Assembly (NCBI RefSeq): GCF_002119665.1
Contig: NZ_CP021111.1
Span: forward strand, 2,728,001-2,792,000
DNA: 64,000 nt
Direction: 5' to 3'
Source of the DNA: Bordetella genomosp. 13
GTDB taxonomy: Bacteria; Pseudomonadota; Gammaproteobacteria; Burkholderiales; Burkholderiaceae_B
Part shown: piece by piece, positions 42,265 through 52,101 of the stretch
How the letters are laid out: every line of letters begins with the position of its first letter
Position numbering within the stretch: the stretch's first letter is position 1
Position numbers and translations under genes: made by a program
Notes under the pieces: generated by a model
Told to the model about the DNA's origin: nothing
What the model saw: the letters and a program-made list of their open reading frames with translations, nothing else
The model's database searches: none

Positions 42265-43581
42265 TCAACCGCCCGAAGACGTCACCCGCCACACGACGTT
42301 GCCCACGTCGTCGGCAATCAGCAGGGCGCCGTCCGCGCCCTGCGCCACGCCCACGGGCGCGCCGTACAGCTGCTTGTGGTCCTCGGACACGAAGCCCGTG
42401 ACCACAGGCTCGACCTTGCCGACGGGCTTGCCGTTCTCGAACTTCACGAAGCCGACCTTGTAGCCGTTGAGCGGAGACCGGTTCCAGCTGCCGTGTTCGC
42501 CGATGAAGACGCCGCCACGGTATTGCTGCGGCAGGCTGTCGCCCTGGTAGAACACCATGCCCAGCGGCGCCACGTGCGAACTCAACGCATAGTCGGGCTT
42601 GATGGCCTTGGCGACCAGATCGGGCCGCGGCGGCGACACGCGCGGATCCACGTGCTGCCCGAAATAGCTGTAGGGCCAGCCATAGAAGCCGCCGTCCCGC
42701 ACCGAGGTCAGGTAGTCGGGCACCAGGTCGGTACCGATCTCGTCGCGCTCGTTCACGATGGCCCACAGCGCGCCGGTCTGCGGCTCCCATCCCAGGCCGG
42801 TCGGATTGCGCAGGCCTGATGCGTATACGCGGCTGGCGCCCGAGGCCACGTCGACCTCGAGCACCGCCGCGCGGCGGTACTCGATCTCCATGCCGTTCTC
42901 GCCCACGTTGCTGTTCGAGCCCACGCCCACGTACAGCTTGCTGCCGTCCGGGCTGGCCAGCAAGGTCTTGGTCCAGTGGTGGTTGACCGTGTTGGGCAGG
43001 TCGGCCAGTTCGCGGCCCGGATCTGTGATGCGGGTCGTGCCCACCGTGAACGGATACGCCGTGATGTTGCCGGTATTGGCCACATACAGCGTGTCGCCGA
43101 TCACCTCCACCCCGAACGGCGAGTCCAGCTTCTCGACCAGCACGTGCTTTTCCCATTCGCCGCTGCCGCCCTTCGGCCGCAGCAGCGTGATGCGGTTGCC
43201 GCCCTTGCCGCTCTTGCCCGAACGGTTCTTCACCAGCGAGGAGACCAGCTGCTTCGGCGTGGTGGTGGGCGCGGTGCCGGGACTGCTGGACTCGACCACC
43301 AGCACGTCGCCGTTGGACAGCGCGTATACCTGGCGCGGATGCTGCAGGCCGCCTGCGATCTTCTCGATCTTCAGGCCCGCGGCCACCTTCGGCATGGCGT
43401 CGCCCTGCCAGCGCACGCCCTCTGGCACCTGCATGGGCGGCAAGAGGAAGTTCTCGGCGCGCGGCAGCCGGGGATCGGGACCCATCTGCTCGGCGGGATC
43501 GAGCGCCTTGTTGTCGCCGCAGCCGGCCAGCACCAGCGCCAGCGCCAAGCCCGTGGCCTTCATGCAGAACGTCTTATCCAT
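42265..43581 (-). CDS. PQQ-dependent sugar dehydrogenase-type lipoprotein (glucose/sorbosone dehydrogenase fold)
   Basis: About 438 residues. Lipoprotein signal with lipobox VLAGC, then a six-bladed propeller typical of soluble-glucose/sorbosone dehydrogenases: GLQHPRQVYALSNGDVLVVE, SPFGVEVIGDTLYVANTGN, ASGLRNPTGLGWEPQTGALW, FIGEHGSWNRSPLNGYKVGF. It would oxidise sugars in the periplasm, passing electrons to the respiratory chain; PQQ dependence is assumed from the family. The start is ATG 43581 with AAGGAG upstream, overlapping the DUF2231-like gene by 8 bp, so both are coupled. Confidence 0.87.
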   Translation of the reverse strand: MDKTFCMKATGLALALVLAGCGDNKALDPAEQMGPDPRLPRAENFLLPPMQVPEGVRWQGDAMPKVAAGLKIEKIAGGLQHPRQVYALSNGDVLVVESSSPGTAPTTTPKQLVSSLVKNRSGKSGKGGNRITLLRPKGGSGEWEKHVLVEKLDSPFGVEVIGDTLYVANTGNITAYPFTVGTTRITDPGRELADLPNTVNHHWTKTLLASPDGSKLYVGVGSNSNVGENGMEIEYRRAAVLEVDVASGASRVYASGLRNPTGLGWEPQTGALWAIVNERDEIGTDLVPDYLTSVRDGGFYGWPYSYFGQHVDPRVSPPRPDLVAKAIKPDYALSSHVAPLGMVFYQGDSLPQQYRGGVFIGEHGSWNRSPLNGYKVGFVKFENGKPVGKVEPVVTGFVSEDHKQLYGAPVGVAQGADGALLIADDVGNVVWRVTSSGG

Positions 43582-44017
43582 GGCGCAGCTCCTTGATGTC
43601 CGACTTGCTGAAAGCCAAGACGATGCGTGCCAGGCACAGCAGCGCCACCGTGGCAGCCGACAGCCAGACCCCCTGCGGAATCGCGGCATAGGCGTCGCGC
43701 GTATGCACGAAGGCATTCAGGATGCCGGCCACGATGGCCAGCAGGTTCAACCAGAAGTCCAGCTTCTCGGCGCCCGATACCCAGCGGCGGCCGACAATCC
43801 ACACATGCACCAGGTTGATGAGCCGCGGAATGATGGCAAAGACCAGCGCTATGGACACCAGCCAGGCCGCGCCCTTCACCCACATCACCTGGGGAGAATT
43901 GGCGTAGATCACGTCGAAGATCAGCGCGGCCACGAACAGGCCGAACGCGATGGGATCGAGCAGGTCGAAGATGGCAGTGGCCAGCCTCGAGCGGCACTGC
44001 AGGGCATGGGATCTCAT
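43574..44017 (-). CDS. DUF2231-like inner-membrane protein
   Basis: About 147 residues with four predicted helices (DPIAFGLFVAALIFDVIYAN, VKGAAWLVSIALVFAIIPRL, KLDFWLNLLAIVAGILNAFV, WLSAATVALLCLARIVLAFS). The start is ATG 44017, with GAGGAAG six bases upstream. It overlaps the sugar-dehydrogenase gene, so it may anchor that protein or pass its electrons, but no haem or quinone ligands can be confirmed. Confidence 0.75.
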   Translation of the reverse strand: MRSHALQCRSRLATAIFDLLDPIAFGLFVAALIFDVIYANSPQVMWVKGAAWLVSIALVFAIIPRLINLVHVWIVGRRWVSGAEKLDFWLNLLAIVAGILNAFVHTRDAYAAIPQGVWLSAATVALLCLARIVLAFSKSDIKELRHG

Positions 44018-44245
44018 GGGCTTCCTCGCGCAGGTTCGATGGATGGCAGCGCAAGGTGCGACGGCGCTGCCTGGCCGGCAGCAATGCAACCGGCACGTAG
44101 AGGCATGTCCCACGCGCCCGGACGTGCCCGCTGTGCGGAGCCGGCGGAACGGCCCGCGTTGTGTCGCCCGTTCATTCTAGGTGCCGAAATGGTGCCGGAG
44201 CATCGCGCCTTGCATGCGCGCCACGCCAATTGGCATCAAAGTATT

Positions 44246-44271
44246 GCGCGCCGCGCTATGGCGCGGCGCGC
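44246..44271. terminator. Strong GC hairpin between PhoD-like and DUF2231-like genes
   Basis: GCGCGCCGCGC and GCGCGGCGCGC form a perfect 11-bp stem around TATG, about 30 bp after the stop of the PhoD-like gene (minus strand). The following minus-strand bases are AATACTTTGATG, only weakly T-rich, so it is an atypical terminator. A GCCAATTGGC palindrome lies next to it (44225-44234). Confidence 0.4.
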
Positions 44272-44302
44272 GCGGCGCAACATCCCGTTGCCACGGCCTA
44301 CG

Positions 44303-46285
44303 CTATGACGGGGCCTCGGGCTGGCCCGCAGTGGCCATCTCGGGCAGCTTCGCATCGTCGACCAGAAAGCGCGTCGACGCCGAGCCGTCGGCGTTGTGCT
44401 GCAGGATGTGCACGGGCCGCCCCTGCTCGTCCAGGAACACCTGGCCGATGCCCGCTCCGTTCCACACGCGCTCGCCGCTGCGGCGCCGGTCGGGCAGCCG
44501 CGGCTGGATCGCCAGGTGGCGGCGCTGCGTGAGCCAGTTCAGCGGCGAGCGCGGCGAGTACAGCCAGCGATTGAGCCGGTCCAGCCAGTCGAGCAGCCGG
44601 CGCGGAAACTCGTTCTTGATGCCGCTGCTGGTGATCTGCCAGATGTGCGGCGTGCTGTCGCGGTCGCGCACCTGTACGTCGTAGGCGAAGGAATAGTGCA
44701 CGTCGCCGGACAGGATCACGTAATTGCCGGGCGTGCGCGAGTGCCGGAAAATATTCAGCATCACGCTGGCCGCGCCGCGATGTGCCATCCAGTTCTCGGC
44801 GTCCACGGTCAGCGCCTGCCCCGCCCAGGTGCTGATACGCTGCAGGATCTCGATCAGCTTCACCCCGAACATCGGCGCGGGCGACACGATTACCGCCGCC
44901 TTCTCGTCCAGCAGTTCCTGCTGCAGTTCGACCAGCGATTCCCAGTCCATCAGGCCGGACGGCCGGCTGGGCAGCCGCCGGCTGCGCCATCGGCGCGTGC
45001 GGGTGTCCAGCACGATGACGATGGGATCGGTACGCAGCAGGTAGCCCCATCGATGGAACGACAGCAGCCGGCCGATCAGCGCATCCTGGCGCGCGGCATC
45101 CAGCCGGCCGCGTGCGTCGGGCGCGGCGGTCAGCGCGGCCGTGCTGTCCAGCACCTCTCCGAATGCCTCGGGGCGATTGCCCCAGCCCTGGCACAGCATA
45201 TAGGCCACCAGTGCGTTGCCGACGATGCGCCGCGAGAAAGGATGCTCGTAGGCGGTGGTCTCCCACTTCGCCGACAGGTTCCAGTCGTCGGTGATGTCGT
45301 GGTCGTCGAAGATCATCAGCGTCTGCACATGCGCCAGCAGCCGCGCGGCACGCGGCAGTTCCGCACGAAACCCGCTCAGGGCCGCGTTCTCCCGGCGCCA
45401 TCGGCGCTCGTGGTCCGCATCGAGCGCGGGCATCGGCGGCTCGGGCAGCAGGCCCCACGGCACCGGAGACCAGACCAGCAGGTACATGGCCAGCACTTCG
45501 GCCAGCGTCACCAGGTGGTTGTGGGCGTTGGCCGTGGTGAATATGGGTTTGTCCACCCCGCCGAAGAAGCGCTCGCGCAGGGCCTCGTTGGACTTGAACG
45601 CCGGCAGCAGGTCCTCGCGGTGGTAGTAGCCGGCGGGATGCGCGTAAAGCGCGTCGCTGTCGTCCACGACAGCGCCCTCCAGGCATTCGCCGTACAGGCC
45701 CAGGCGCCGGATGAGCGCATGAATCGCGGCCAGCATGGGTCCGGCCACGTCGTCGGCGTAGACCTGGTCGCCGCACAGCATCAGCATCGCGGGCCGGCGC
45801 GCGGCCTCGTCGATATGGCCCGACAGCAAGACGTCCGCGCGCGCCAGGCCGTCGCGCGAGGCATGATGCGGCTTGCGGCACGAGCCGAACAGGATGTCGT
45901 CGGCGCGGCTGCGCAGCACCATGCTGGGCCGCTGCGCGCCGCCGTGCAGCAGATGCGGCGCCCACGCGGCCACGCCGCCCTGCGTGCCGTCCTCGAATGT
46001 GGCGATGAGGTCGTAGGCGATGACGACGTCGCGCGGCAGAGGCTCGTCCAGCGACACGTCGACCAGATGCAGATACGCGTGCTCGCCCACGCGTATCGCC
46101 CGGCAGCTATGGTCGTCCAGCGGAATGCGCCGCGCCCCCTCGCCGGCGGGCTCCAGCAGCAGGATAAGGCGCAACGGCGCGCTGCCCGCCAGCCACAACG
46201 CCAGGCGTTGCGGTTCCAGGCGGCGCAGGATGGGGCCGGCGAGTACCGGCGGAAGCGTGTCGGAGATGGTGGAAATCGAGGACAT
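44303..46285 (-). CDS. PhoD-like metallophosphatase
   Basis: A 660-residue member of the alkaline phosphatase D group. Metal-binding motifs occur in order: ILFGSCRKPHH, LMLCGDQVYADDVAGP, LMIFDDHDITDDWN and VILSGDVHYSFAYDVQV. No signal peptide or Tat motif is evident at the N-terminus (MSSISTISDTLPPVLAGP), unlike classical secreted PhoD, so it may be cytoplasmic. It hydrolyses phosphomono- or diesters; the substrate is unknown. Monocistronic, with 78 bp separating it from the upstream importer operon. Confidence 0.87.
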   Translation of the reverse strand: MSSISTISDTLPPVLAGPILRRLEPQRLALWLAGSAPLRLILLLEPAGEGARRIPLDDHSCRAIRVGEHAYLHLVDVSLDEPLPRDVVIAYDLIATFEDGTQGGVAAWAPHLLHGGAQRPSMVLRSRADDILFGSCRKPHHASRDGLARADVLLSGHIDEAARRPAMLMLCGDQVYADDVAGPMLAAIHALIRRLGLYGECLEGAVVDDSDALYAHPAGYYHREDLLPAFKSNEALRERFFGGVDKPIFTTANAHNHLVTLAEVLAMYLLVWSPVPWGLLPEPPMPALDADHERRWRRENAALSGFRAELPRAARLLAHVQTLMIFDDHDITDDWNLSAKWETTAYEHPFSRRIVGNALVAYMLCQGWGNRPEAFGEVLDSTAALTAAPDARGRLDAARQDALIGRLLSFHRWGYLLRTDPIVIVLDTRTRRWRSRRLPSRPSGLMDWESLVELQQELLDEKAAVIVSPAPMFGVKLIEILQRISTWAGQALTVDAENWMAHRGAASVMLNIFRHSRTPGNYVILSGDVHYSFAYDVQVRDRDSTPHIWQITSSGIKNEFPRRLLDWLDRLNRWLYSPRSPLNWLTQRRHLAIQPRLPDRRRSGERVWNGAGIGQVFLDEQGRPVHILQHNADGSASTRFLVDDAKLPEMATAGQPEAPS

Positions 46286-46363
46286 TACAACGACGTACGG
46301 GAGACCAGAGCAGTGTACCCGCCATGCGCCTCGCCCCCGTCGCCGTGCGCGTGTCGCAGCCGT

Positions 46364-47356
46364 TCAGGCCAGCCTTCCCTCCTGCACCGCATGGCAGGCC
46401 ACCACGCCCGGACCGGCCTGCAAGGCCACCGGCACCTCGCGCCTGCACCGGTCATTGGCATGCGGACAGCGGGGATTGAAGGCGCATCCCGTGGGGGGAT
46501 TCAGCGGGTTCGGCACCTCGCCCGCCACCGCGGTGCGCGGACGCCCCGTACCCTCCAGGTCCGGAATGGCGTCCAGCAGCATGCGCGTGTACGGATGGCG
46601 CGGATGCGCGAACAGCGCGTCGCGCGGCGCCACCTCCACGATGCGGCCCAGATACATCACGCCCACGCGGTCGGCCACATGGTGCACCACCGCCAGGTTG
46701 TGCGAGATGAACAGGTAGGTCAGGCCCAGCTCGCGCTGCAGCGACTTCATCAGGTTCAGCACCTGGGCCTGCACCGACACATCCAGCGCCGAGGTCGGCT
46801 CGTCGCACACCAGGAACTCGGGCCGCACGGCCAGCGCCCGCGCGATCGAGATGCGCTGGCGCTGCCCGCCCGAGAACTGGTGCGGATAACGGATCTGATC
46901 GGCGGGGTCCAGCCCGACCTGGGTCAATAGCTCCGCCACGCGGGCCTGCCGCTGCGCGGGGCTCATGTCGGTATGCGTCAGCATGGGCTCGGCGATGATG
47001 CGCCCGACGCGCCAGCGCGGATTGAGACTGGCGTACGGATCCTGGAAGATCATCTGCAGACGGCGGCGCAGACCGCGGCCCGAGCGGCCCTGCATGCGCT
47101 CGACGGGCTGTCCGTCGAACTCGATGGCGCCGCGCGTCAGGTCGTACAGGCCCACCAGCATGCGGGCCACGGTGGACTTGCCGCAGCCCGACTCGCCCAC
47201 CAGCGCCAGCGTCTCGCCGCGCAGGATGTCGAACGACACGCCGTCCACGGCGCGCAGCACCTGCCTGGGCCTGCGCGCCAGCACCCGTTCCAGCCAGGGT
47301 TGCGACACGTCGAACCAGCGGGCCGCGTCGCGTACGGAAACCAGGGGGGCCGTCAT
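46364..47356 (-). CDS. Dipeptide/oligopeptide ABC transporter ATP-binding protein (DppF/OppF type)
   Basis: A 330-residue ATPase: Walker [16 protein letters not shown], signature [17 protein letters not shown], Walker [18 protein letters not shown]-loop [15 protein letters not shown], and the C-terminal oligopeptide-transporter iron-sulfur-like motif region [15 protein letters not shown]. Last gene of a five-gene importer operon, overlapping the preceding ATPase gene by ATGA. Confidence 0.94.
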   Translation of the reverse strand: MTAPLVSVRDAARWFDVSQPWLERVLARRPRQVLRAVDGVSFDILRGETLALVGESGCGKSTVARMLVGLYDLTRGAIEFDGQPVERMQGRSGRGLRRRLQMIFQDPYASLNPRWRVGRIIAEPMLTHTDMSPAQRQARVAELLTQVGLDPADQIRYPHQFSGGQRQRISIARALAVRPEFLVCDEPTSALDVSVQAQVLNLMKSLQRELGLTYLFISHNLAVVHHVADRVGVMYLGRIVEVAPRDALFAHPRHPYTRMLLDAIPDLEGTGRPRTAVAGEVPNPLNPPTGCAFNPRCPHANDRCRREVPVALQAGPGVVACHAVQEGRLA

Positions 47357-48327
47357 GCCGCCACCTCCACATCATGCAACCAACAGGCCGCGCGGGAAGT
47401 GCCCGCCGGCATCAACTCAGGGCGCTCCTGCGTGCAGCGCGGCATGCGCCGGTTGCAGCGCGGATTGAAGGCACAGCCCGGCGGGATGGCGTTCAGGCGC
47501 GGCATGCTGCCGTCGATCTGCACCAGCCGCTCGGCCTGGCTCTTCATGGAGGGGATCGATCCCATCAGGCCCACGGTATAGGGATGGCTGGGACGGTGGA
47601 TCACGTCGGCCACCGGCCCGATCTCGGCCAGCCGGCCGGCATACATCACCGCCACGCGGTCCGCGGTCTCGGCGATGACGCCCATGTCATGCGTGATCAG
47701 CATCACCGAGGCGCCCTGCTCTCGGCACAGCTTCTTCAGCAGCTCGATGATCTGCGCCTGGATCGAGACGTCCAGCGCGGTGGTGGGCTCGTCGGCCACC
47801 ACCAGCCGCGGCTCGGCGGCCAGGGCCAGTGCGATCACCACGCGCTGCCGCATGCCGCCGGAGAACTGATACGGATAATGATCGATGCGCTCGCGCGCCG
47901 CGGGTATGCCCGTGGCGGCCAACAGTTCGATGGCGCGCGTGCGCGCCTGGCTCCAGGACATCGGCAGGTGCGTGACGATGGTCTCGGCAAGCTGCCGTCC
48001 CACGGTGTACAGCGGGTTGAGCGAGGTCAGCGGGTCCTGGAACACGGCGCCGATCTCGCGGCCGCGCACGCGGCGCATCTGCTCGTCGCCCAGGTTGTCG
48101 ATGCGGCGTCCCGACAGCAGGATCTGGCCGCCGCTGATGCGCCCCGGCGGCTCGAGCAGGCCGATGATGGCCGCGCCGGTAAGCGACTTGCCCGCGCCGG
48201 ACTCGCCCACCACGCCCAGGACCTCGCCCGGCGCGATGGAGAACGACACGTCGTCCAGCGCCTTCAGCACGCCATGGCGGGTGGGAAACTCGACCGAGAG
48301 GTTCTTCACTTCAAGCAGTTCACTCAT
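47353..48327 (-). CDS. Dipeptide/oligopeptide ABC transporter ATP-binding protein (DppD/OppD type)
   Basis: A 324-residue ATPase: Walker [18 protein letters not shown], signature [17 protein letters not shown], Walker [18 protein letters not shown]-loop [15 protein letters not shown], and the C-terminal motif [15 protein letters not shown]. It forms the ATPase heterodimer with the next gene. It starts 7 bp after the second permease gene. Confidence 0.94.
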   Translation of the reverse strand: MSELLEVKNLSVEFPTRHGVLKALDDVSFSIAPGEVLGVVGESGAGKSLTGAAIIGLLEPPGRISGGQILLSGRRIDNLGDEQMRRVRGREIGAVFQDPLTSLNPLYTVGRQLAETIVTHLPMSWSQARTRAIELLAATGIPAARERIDHYPYQFSGGMRQRVVIALALAAEPRLVVADEPTTALDVSIQAQIIELLKKLCREQGASVMLITHDMGVIAETADRVAVMYAGRLAEIGPVADVIHRPSHPYTVGLMGSIPSMKSQAERLVQIDGSMPRLNAIPPGCAFNPRCNRRMPRCTQERPELMPAGTSRAACWLHDVEVAA

Positions 48328-48334
48328 GGTCGCC

Positions 48335-49249
48335 TCAGTTCAGTCGCGGGTTCAGCGCATCGCGCAGCCAGTCGCCCAGCAGGTTGACCGACAGCACCAG
48401 CAGCACCAGCGCCGCGCCCGGGAAGATGGTGATCCACCATTCCCCCGAGAACAGGAAATCGTTGCCGATGCGGATCAGCGTGCCCAGCGACGGCGCCGTG
48501 GGCGGCACGCCCACGCCCAGGAACGACAGCGTGGCTTCGGTGATGATGGCCGTGGCCAGGTGCACCGTGGCCAGCACCAGCACCGGGCCCATGACGTTGG
48601 GCAGGACGTGGCGGAACATGATCACGGGCGACGCCACCCCGATCACGCGGGCCGCCTGCACGTACTCGCGGTTCTTCTCCACCAGCGTCGAACCGCGGAC
48701 GGTGCGCGCATACTGCGGCCAGCCCGCCAGCGCGATGGCGCCGATCAGCACCGGGAAGGCGATCACCTCGTGCAGCTCGCGCGGCACGGCGGCGCGCGCC
48801 ACGCCATCGATGAGCAGCGCGATCAGGATGGCCGGGAACGACAGCTGCACGTCGGCCACGCGCATGATGAAGGCGTCCAGACGCCCGCCCACATAGCCCG
48901 ACAGCAGGCCGAGCGCGATGCCGATGAGCATCGACAGCACCACCGAGGCCAGGCCGATCAGCAGCGACACGCGCATGCCGTACAGCAGCGCCGAATACAG
49001 GTCGCGCCCCTGGCTGTCGGTGCCCAGCAGATACTTCGAGATGCCGTTGTCCTCCCACACGGGCGGCAGCAGCGCGTCCAGCAGCTCCACGGACGCCAGG
49101 TCGAAGGGGTTGTGCGGGGCCACCCACCCGGCCCCGAAGGAGCCGACCAGCAGCAACAGCAGGATGACGGTGGACACGATGGCCACCGGCGCGTGCCGCC
49201 ATGACCAACAGAGATCGCTGTTCCACCAGCGTTTCAGCAACACGCGCAT
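48335..49249 (-). CDS. Dipeptide/oligopeptide ABC transporter permease (DppC type)
   Basis: About 304 residues. An N-terminal helix (PVAIVSTVILLLLLVGSFGA) and GTDSQGRDLYSALLYGMRVS precede five more helices; the permease loop is EYVQAARVIGVASPVIMFRH, and ATLSFLGVGVPPTAPSLGTL follows, as in DppC. The start is ATG 49249, sharing its A with the previous TGA (TGATG). Confidence 0.94.
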   Translation of the reverse strand: MRVLLKRWWNSDLCWSWRHAPVAIVSTVILLLLLVGSFGAGWVAPHNPFDLASVELLDALLPPVWEDNGISKYLLGTDSQGRDLYSALLYGMRVSLLIGLASVVLSMLIGIALGLLSGYVGGRLDAFIMRVADVQLSFPAILIALLIDGVARAAVPRELHEVIAFPVLIGAIALAGWPQYARTVRGSTLVEKNREYVQAARVIGVASPVIMFRHVLPNVMGPVLVLATVHLATAIITEATLSFLGVGVPPTAPSLGTLIRIGNDFLFSGEWWITIFPGAALVLLVLSVNLLGDWLRDALNPRLN

Positions 49250-50238
49250 CAGTGGCCTCCCCTGGCACGGCCGAGTCCGGCGCGCAGGCGCGGATCGACG
49301 ACGAAATACAACAGGTCCACCGCCAGGTTGATCACCACGAACACCAATGCGATCAGGCACAGGTACGCCGCCATGACGGGGATGTCGGCGAACTGCACGG
49401 CCTGGATGAACAGCAGCCCCAGGCCCGGCCACTGGAACACCGTTTCGGTGACGATGGCGAAGGCGATGATGCCGCCCAGCTGCAGCCCCGTGATGGTGAT
49501 GACCGGCACCATCGTGTTCTTCAGCGCATGGCCGAAGTGGATGGCGCGGCGCCGGATGCCGCGCGCCCGCGCGAACTTGATGTAGTCGGTGCGCAGCACC
49601 TCCAGCATCTCGGATCGCACCAGCCGCAGGATCAGCGTCATCTGGAACAGCGACAGCGTGATCGCGGGCAGTATCAGGTGTCGCCACCCCGTGGGCGTGA
49701 GCAGCCCGGTGGTCCACCAGCCCAGCGCCACGGTATCGCCGCGGCCATAGCTGGGCAGCCAGCCCAGCTGCACGGAAAACACCAGAATGAGCAGTATGCC
49801 GATGAGGAATGTGGGCAGCGACACGCCCAGCAGCGAGCCGGCCAGCACGAGCTGCGCCAGCAGGCCGTGCCGGCGCAGCGCGGTATACACGCCCAGCGGC
49901 AGGCCCACCACCAGCGCCAACAGCGCGGCGGCGAAAGACAGTTCCAGCGTGGCGGGCAGGCGGCTGCGGATCAGGCTGGAGACGGGCTCGCTCTGCCGCA
50001 GCGAGATGCCGAACTCGCCCTGCACGGCATTGCCGACGAAACGGGCGAACTGCACCGGCGGCGGATCGTCCAGGCCCAGCCTGTGGCGCAGTTCGGTGCG
50101 GTCGGCGTCCGTGGCGTCCTGGCCCAGCATGATCGAGACCGGGTCGCCGACGTACTGGAACAGCACGAACGCCAGCAGCGCGACGGTGAGCATGACCGCG
50201 CCGGCCTGCAACAGGCGGCGAAGAATGAATGCGAGCAT
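49249..50238 (-). CDS. Dipeptide/oligopeptide ABC transporter permease (DppB type)
   Basis: About 329 residues with six helices. N-terminal FILRRLLQAGAVMLTVALLA and FGISLRQSEPVSSLIRSRLP, the permease loop DYIKFARARGIRRRAIHFGH and the C-terminal TETVFQWPGLGLLFIQAV are typical of DppB. The start is ATG 50238. Partner of the DppC-type permease; the substrate may be a peptide or another small solute. Confidence 0.94.
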   Translation of the reverse strand: MLAFILRRLLQAGAVMLTVALLAFVLFQYVGDPVSIMLGQDATDADRTELRHRLGLDDPPPVQFARFVGNAVQGEFGISLRQSEPVSSLIRSRLPATLELSFAAALLALVVGLPLGVYTALRRHGLLAQLVLAGSLLGVSLPTFLIGILLILVFSVQLGWLPSYGRGDTVALGWWTTGLLTPTGWRHLILPAITLSLFQMTLILRLVRSEMLEVLRTDYIKFARARGIRRRAIHFGHALKNTMVPVITITGLQLGGIIAFAIVTETVFQWPGLGLLFIQAVQFADIPVMAAYLCLIALVFVVINLAVDLLYFVVDPRLRAGLGRARGGH

Positions 50239-50259
50239 GGGGTGTCGAAGCGGAGTGCA

Positions 50260-50279
50260 GCGGCGCCTTTCGACGCCGC
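50260..50279 (-). promoter_or_regulatory. Stem-loop between binding-protein and permease genes
   Basis: GCGGCG and CGCCGC pair around an 8-base loop in the 65-bp space after the binding-protein stop. Such structures often stabilise the abundant binding-protein transcript and reduce read-through into permease genes. No T tract follows. Confidence 0.35.
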
Positions 50280-50303
50280 CGCGGGGAAAGGAACGAACCA
50301 GGA

Positions 50304-51875
50304 TCAGTCGATCTTGACCCAGTCGGCGACCAGGCGGTTGTCCGCGCGGTGGGTCACGCTGACGTTCTTGCGCATGGCCCACGGGATGACCTGGTCGTGC
50401 AGCGGGATGTGGCCGAATTCCTTGGCGTGGATCTCCAGTGCCTTGTGGATGTCGGCGTCGCGCTTGGCCTCGTCGGTCTCGGTCTTGACGCGATCGATGA
50501 TGGCGTCGACTTCCTTGTTGCTGTAGTCGCCCAGGTTGTACATGCCGTCTGCGCCCTCGCCCTTGGTACGGATGAGGTTCTGCAGCGTGTACATGGCGTC
50601 GAACGTGGGCACGCCCCAGCCGAACAGGAACACGCTGGTGTCGCGGTTCTGCACCTTGGGGAAGTACGTGGCGCGCGGCATGGCGTTCAGCGAAGCCTTC
50701 ACGCCCACCTTGGCCCACATGCCCACCACGGCCTGGCAGATGGCCTCGTCGTTGATGTACCGGTTGTTGGGACAGTCCAGCGTGAAGCTCAGCGAGTTTT
50801 CATAGCCGGCCTCTTTCAGCAGGGCGCGGGCCCTCTGGATGTCGTACGGCACGCGCTTGTGCAGGGTTTCGGTCCAGCCGTGCACCTGGGGCGCGATCAT
50901 CGTGCCCGTGGGGGCCGACAGGCCGCGCATCACGGCGCGCTTGATCGCCTCGACGTCGATGGCGCGGTACAGGGCCTCGCGCACGCGCACGTCCTGGAAG
51001 GGATTCTTGCCCTTGACGCTGGAGTACAGCAGTTCGGGACGCTTCTGGTCGTAGCCGATGTAAATGGTGCGGTACTCGTTGCCCTCGACCACCTTGGCCT
51101 CGCGGCGCAGGCGGTCCAGGTCCTGGGCCGCCGGGTCCAGCACGAAATCGATCTCGCCGGACAGCAGCGCCGCGGTGCGCGTGGCGTTCTGCTTGATGGG
51201 CGTGAAAATCACCTCGGTGACGTTGCCGACCTTGTCCTTCTTGTTCCACCAGCCCGCATGCTCTACGAATACCGTGCGCACGTCGACCTCGCGGGTTTTC
51301 AGCATGTACGGACCGGTGCCGTTGGTATTGCGCGCGGCGTAGGTTTCTTCTTTATTGACGAAATCCTGCGGCTTGGTGACGTTGTGCTTTTCGGACCAGG
51401 CCTTGTTCATGATGAACACGTTGGGCAGCTGGCGCAGCAGCACCGGATTGGGCGCGGTGGTTTCGATTTCCACGGTGAAATCGTCGACTTTGCGCGCTTC
51501 CTTGATGCCGGTGGTATAGGCCTTGTAATTCGAGGTGGGCGCCATGGCGCGGTGCACCGAAAACACCACGTCGTCAGCGGTGAATGGCGCGCCGTCGTGG
51601 AATTTCACCCCTTGGCGCAGGGTGAATCGGTACAAGGTCGGAGAAACCTGCTGCCACTGCGTGGCCAGCCGCGGCACCACCTTGAACGACGCGTCATAAT
51701 CCACCAGGGGCTCATAGATATAGCTATTGGCCGCGATGGTCATGCCCTCGTTCTGCGAGTGCGGATCCATGGTGAGAATATCGCCCTGGGCGGCCCAGCG
51801 GAACGGCTTGGCGTGTCCGATGGTGGGGACGGCCACTGCGGCGGCGATCGCGATAGCAATCAAGGTGCGGCGCAT
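50304..51875 (-). CDS. ABC transporter substrate-binding protein, family 5 (dipeptide/nickel type)
   Basis: A 523-residue periplasmic protein. Signal peptide (MRRTLIAIAIAAAVAVPTIG, cleavage at HAK) and family-5 features: LTMDPHSQNEGMTIAANSYI, YRFTLRQGVKFHDGAPFTAD, FQDVRVREALYRAID. First gene of the importer operon. Ligand identity cannot be read; its position directly after the pyridine-degradation genes leaves open a role in importing a related compound, but peptide uptake is the default. Confidence 0.92.
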   Translation of the reverse strand: MRRTLIAIAIAAAVAVPTIGHAKPFRWAAQGDILTMDPHSQNEGMTIAANSYIYEPLVDYDASFKVVPRLATQWQQVSPTLYRFTLRQGVKFHDGAPFTADDVVFSVHRAMAPTSNYKAYTTGIKEARKVDDFTVEIETTAPNPVLLRQLPNVFIMNKAWSEKHNVTKPQDFVNKEETYAARNTNGTGPYMLKTREVDVRTVFVEHAGWWNKKDKVGNVTEVIFTPIKQNATRTAALLSGEIDFVLDPAAQDLDRLRREAKVVEGNEYRTIYIGYDQKRPELLYSSVKGKNPFQDVRVREALYRAIDVEAIKRAVMRGLSAPTGTMIAPQVHGWTETLHKRVPYDIQRARALLKEAGYENSLSFTLDCPNNRYINDEAICQAVVGMWAKVGVKASLNAMPRATYFPKVQNRDTSVFLFGWGVPTFDAMYTLQNLIRTKGEGADGMYNLGDYSNKEVDAIIDRVKTETDEAKRDADIHKALEIHAKEFGHIPLHDQVIPWAMRKNVSVTHRADNRLVADWVKID

Positions 51876-51940
51876 AAGTTACTCCTGACTAGGGTCTGAA
51901 TGAGACCCCGCGGATATTGCCCATGCGCGGCAAGGCCGTC

Positions 51941-51999
51941 AATTAGGGGTTTGCTCCCATACGGAGCCTAATTAACTTATTTGATTTTTAATTAGGGTC
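51941..51999. promoter_or_regulatory. Repeated AATTAGGG sites upstream of the family-5 importer
   Basis: In an AT-rich stretch 65-125 bp before the binding-protein gene, AATTAGGG occurs at 51941 and 51991, and its complement CCTAATT at 51967. The last two form a dyad GAGCCTAATTAA / TTAATTAGGGTC (51964-51975 and 51988-51999), with 11 of 12 positions pairing and a 12-bp spacer. The roughly 25-bp periodicity suits a regulator bound on one DNA face. The regulator is unknown. Confidence 0.5.
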
Positions 52000-52101
52000 C
52001 GATAAGGACGTTCCGTTACAGGCGATTATTTCAGGGCGCGCGGGCATCCGGCGCGCGGCGATTTTCATACTTCCTCCCGCGCGCCCGTGTCCGCCCCCGG
52101 G

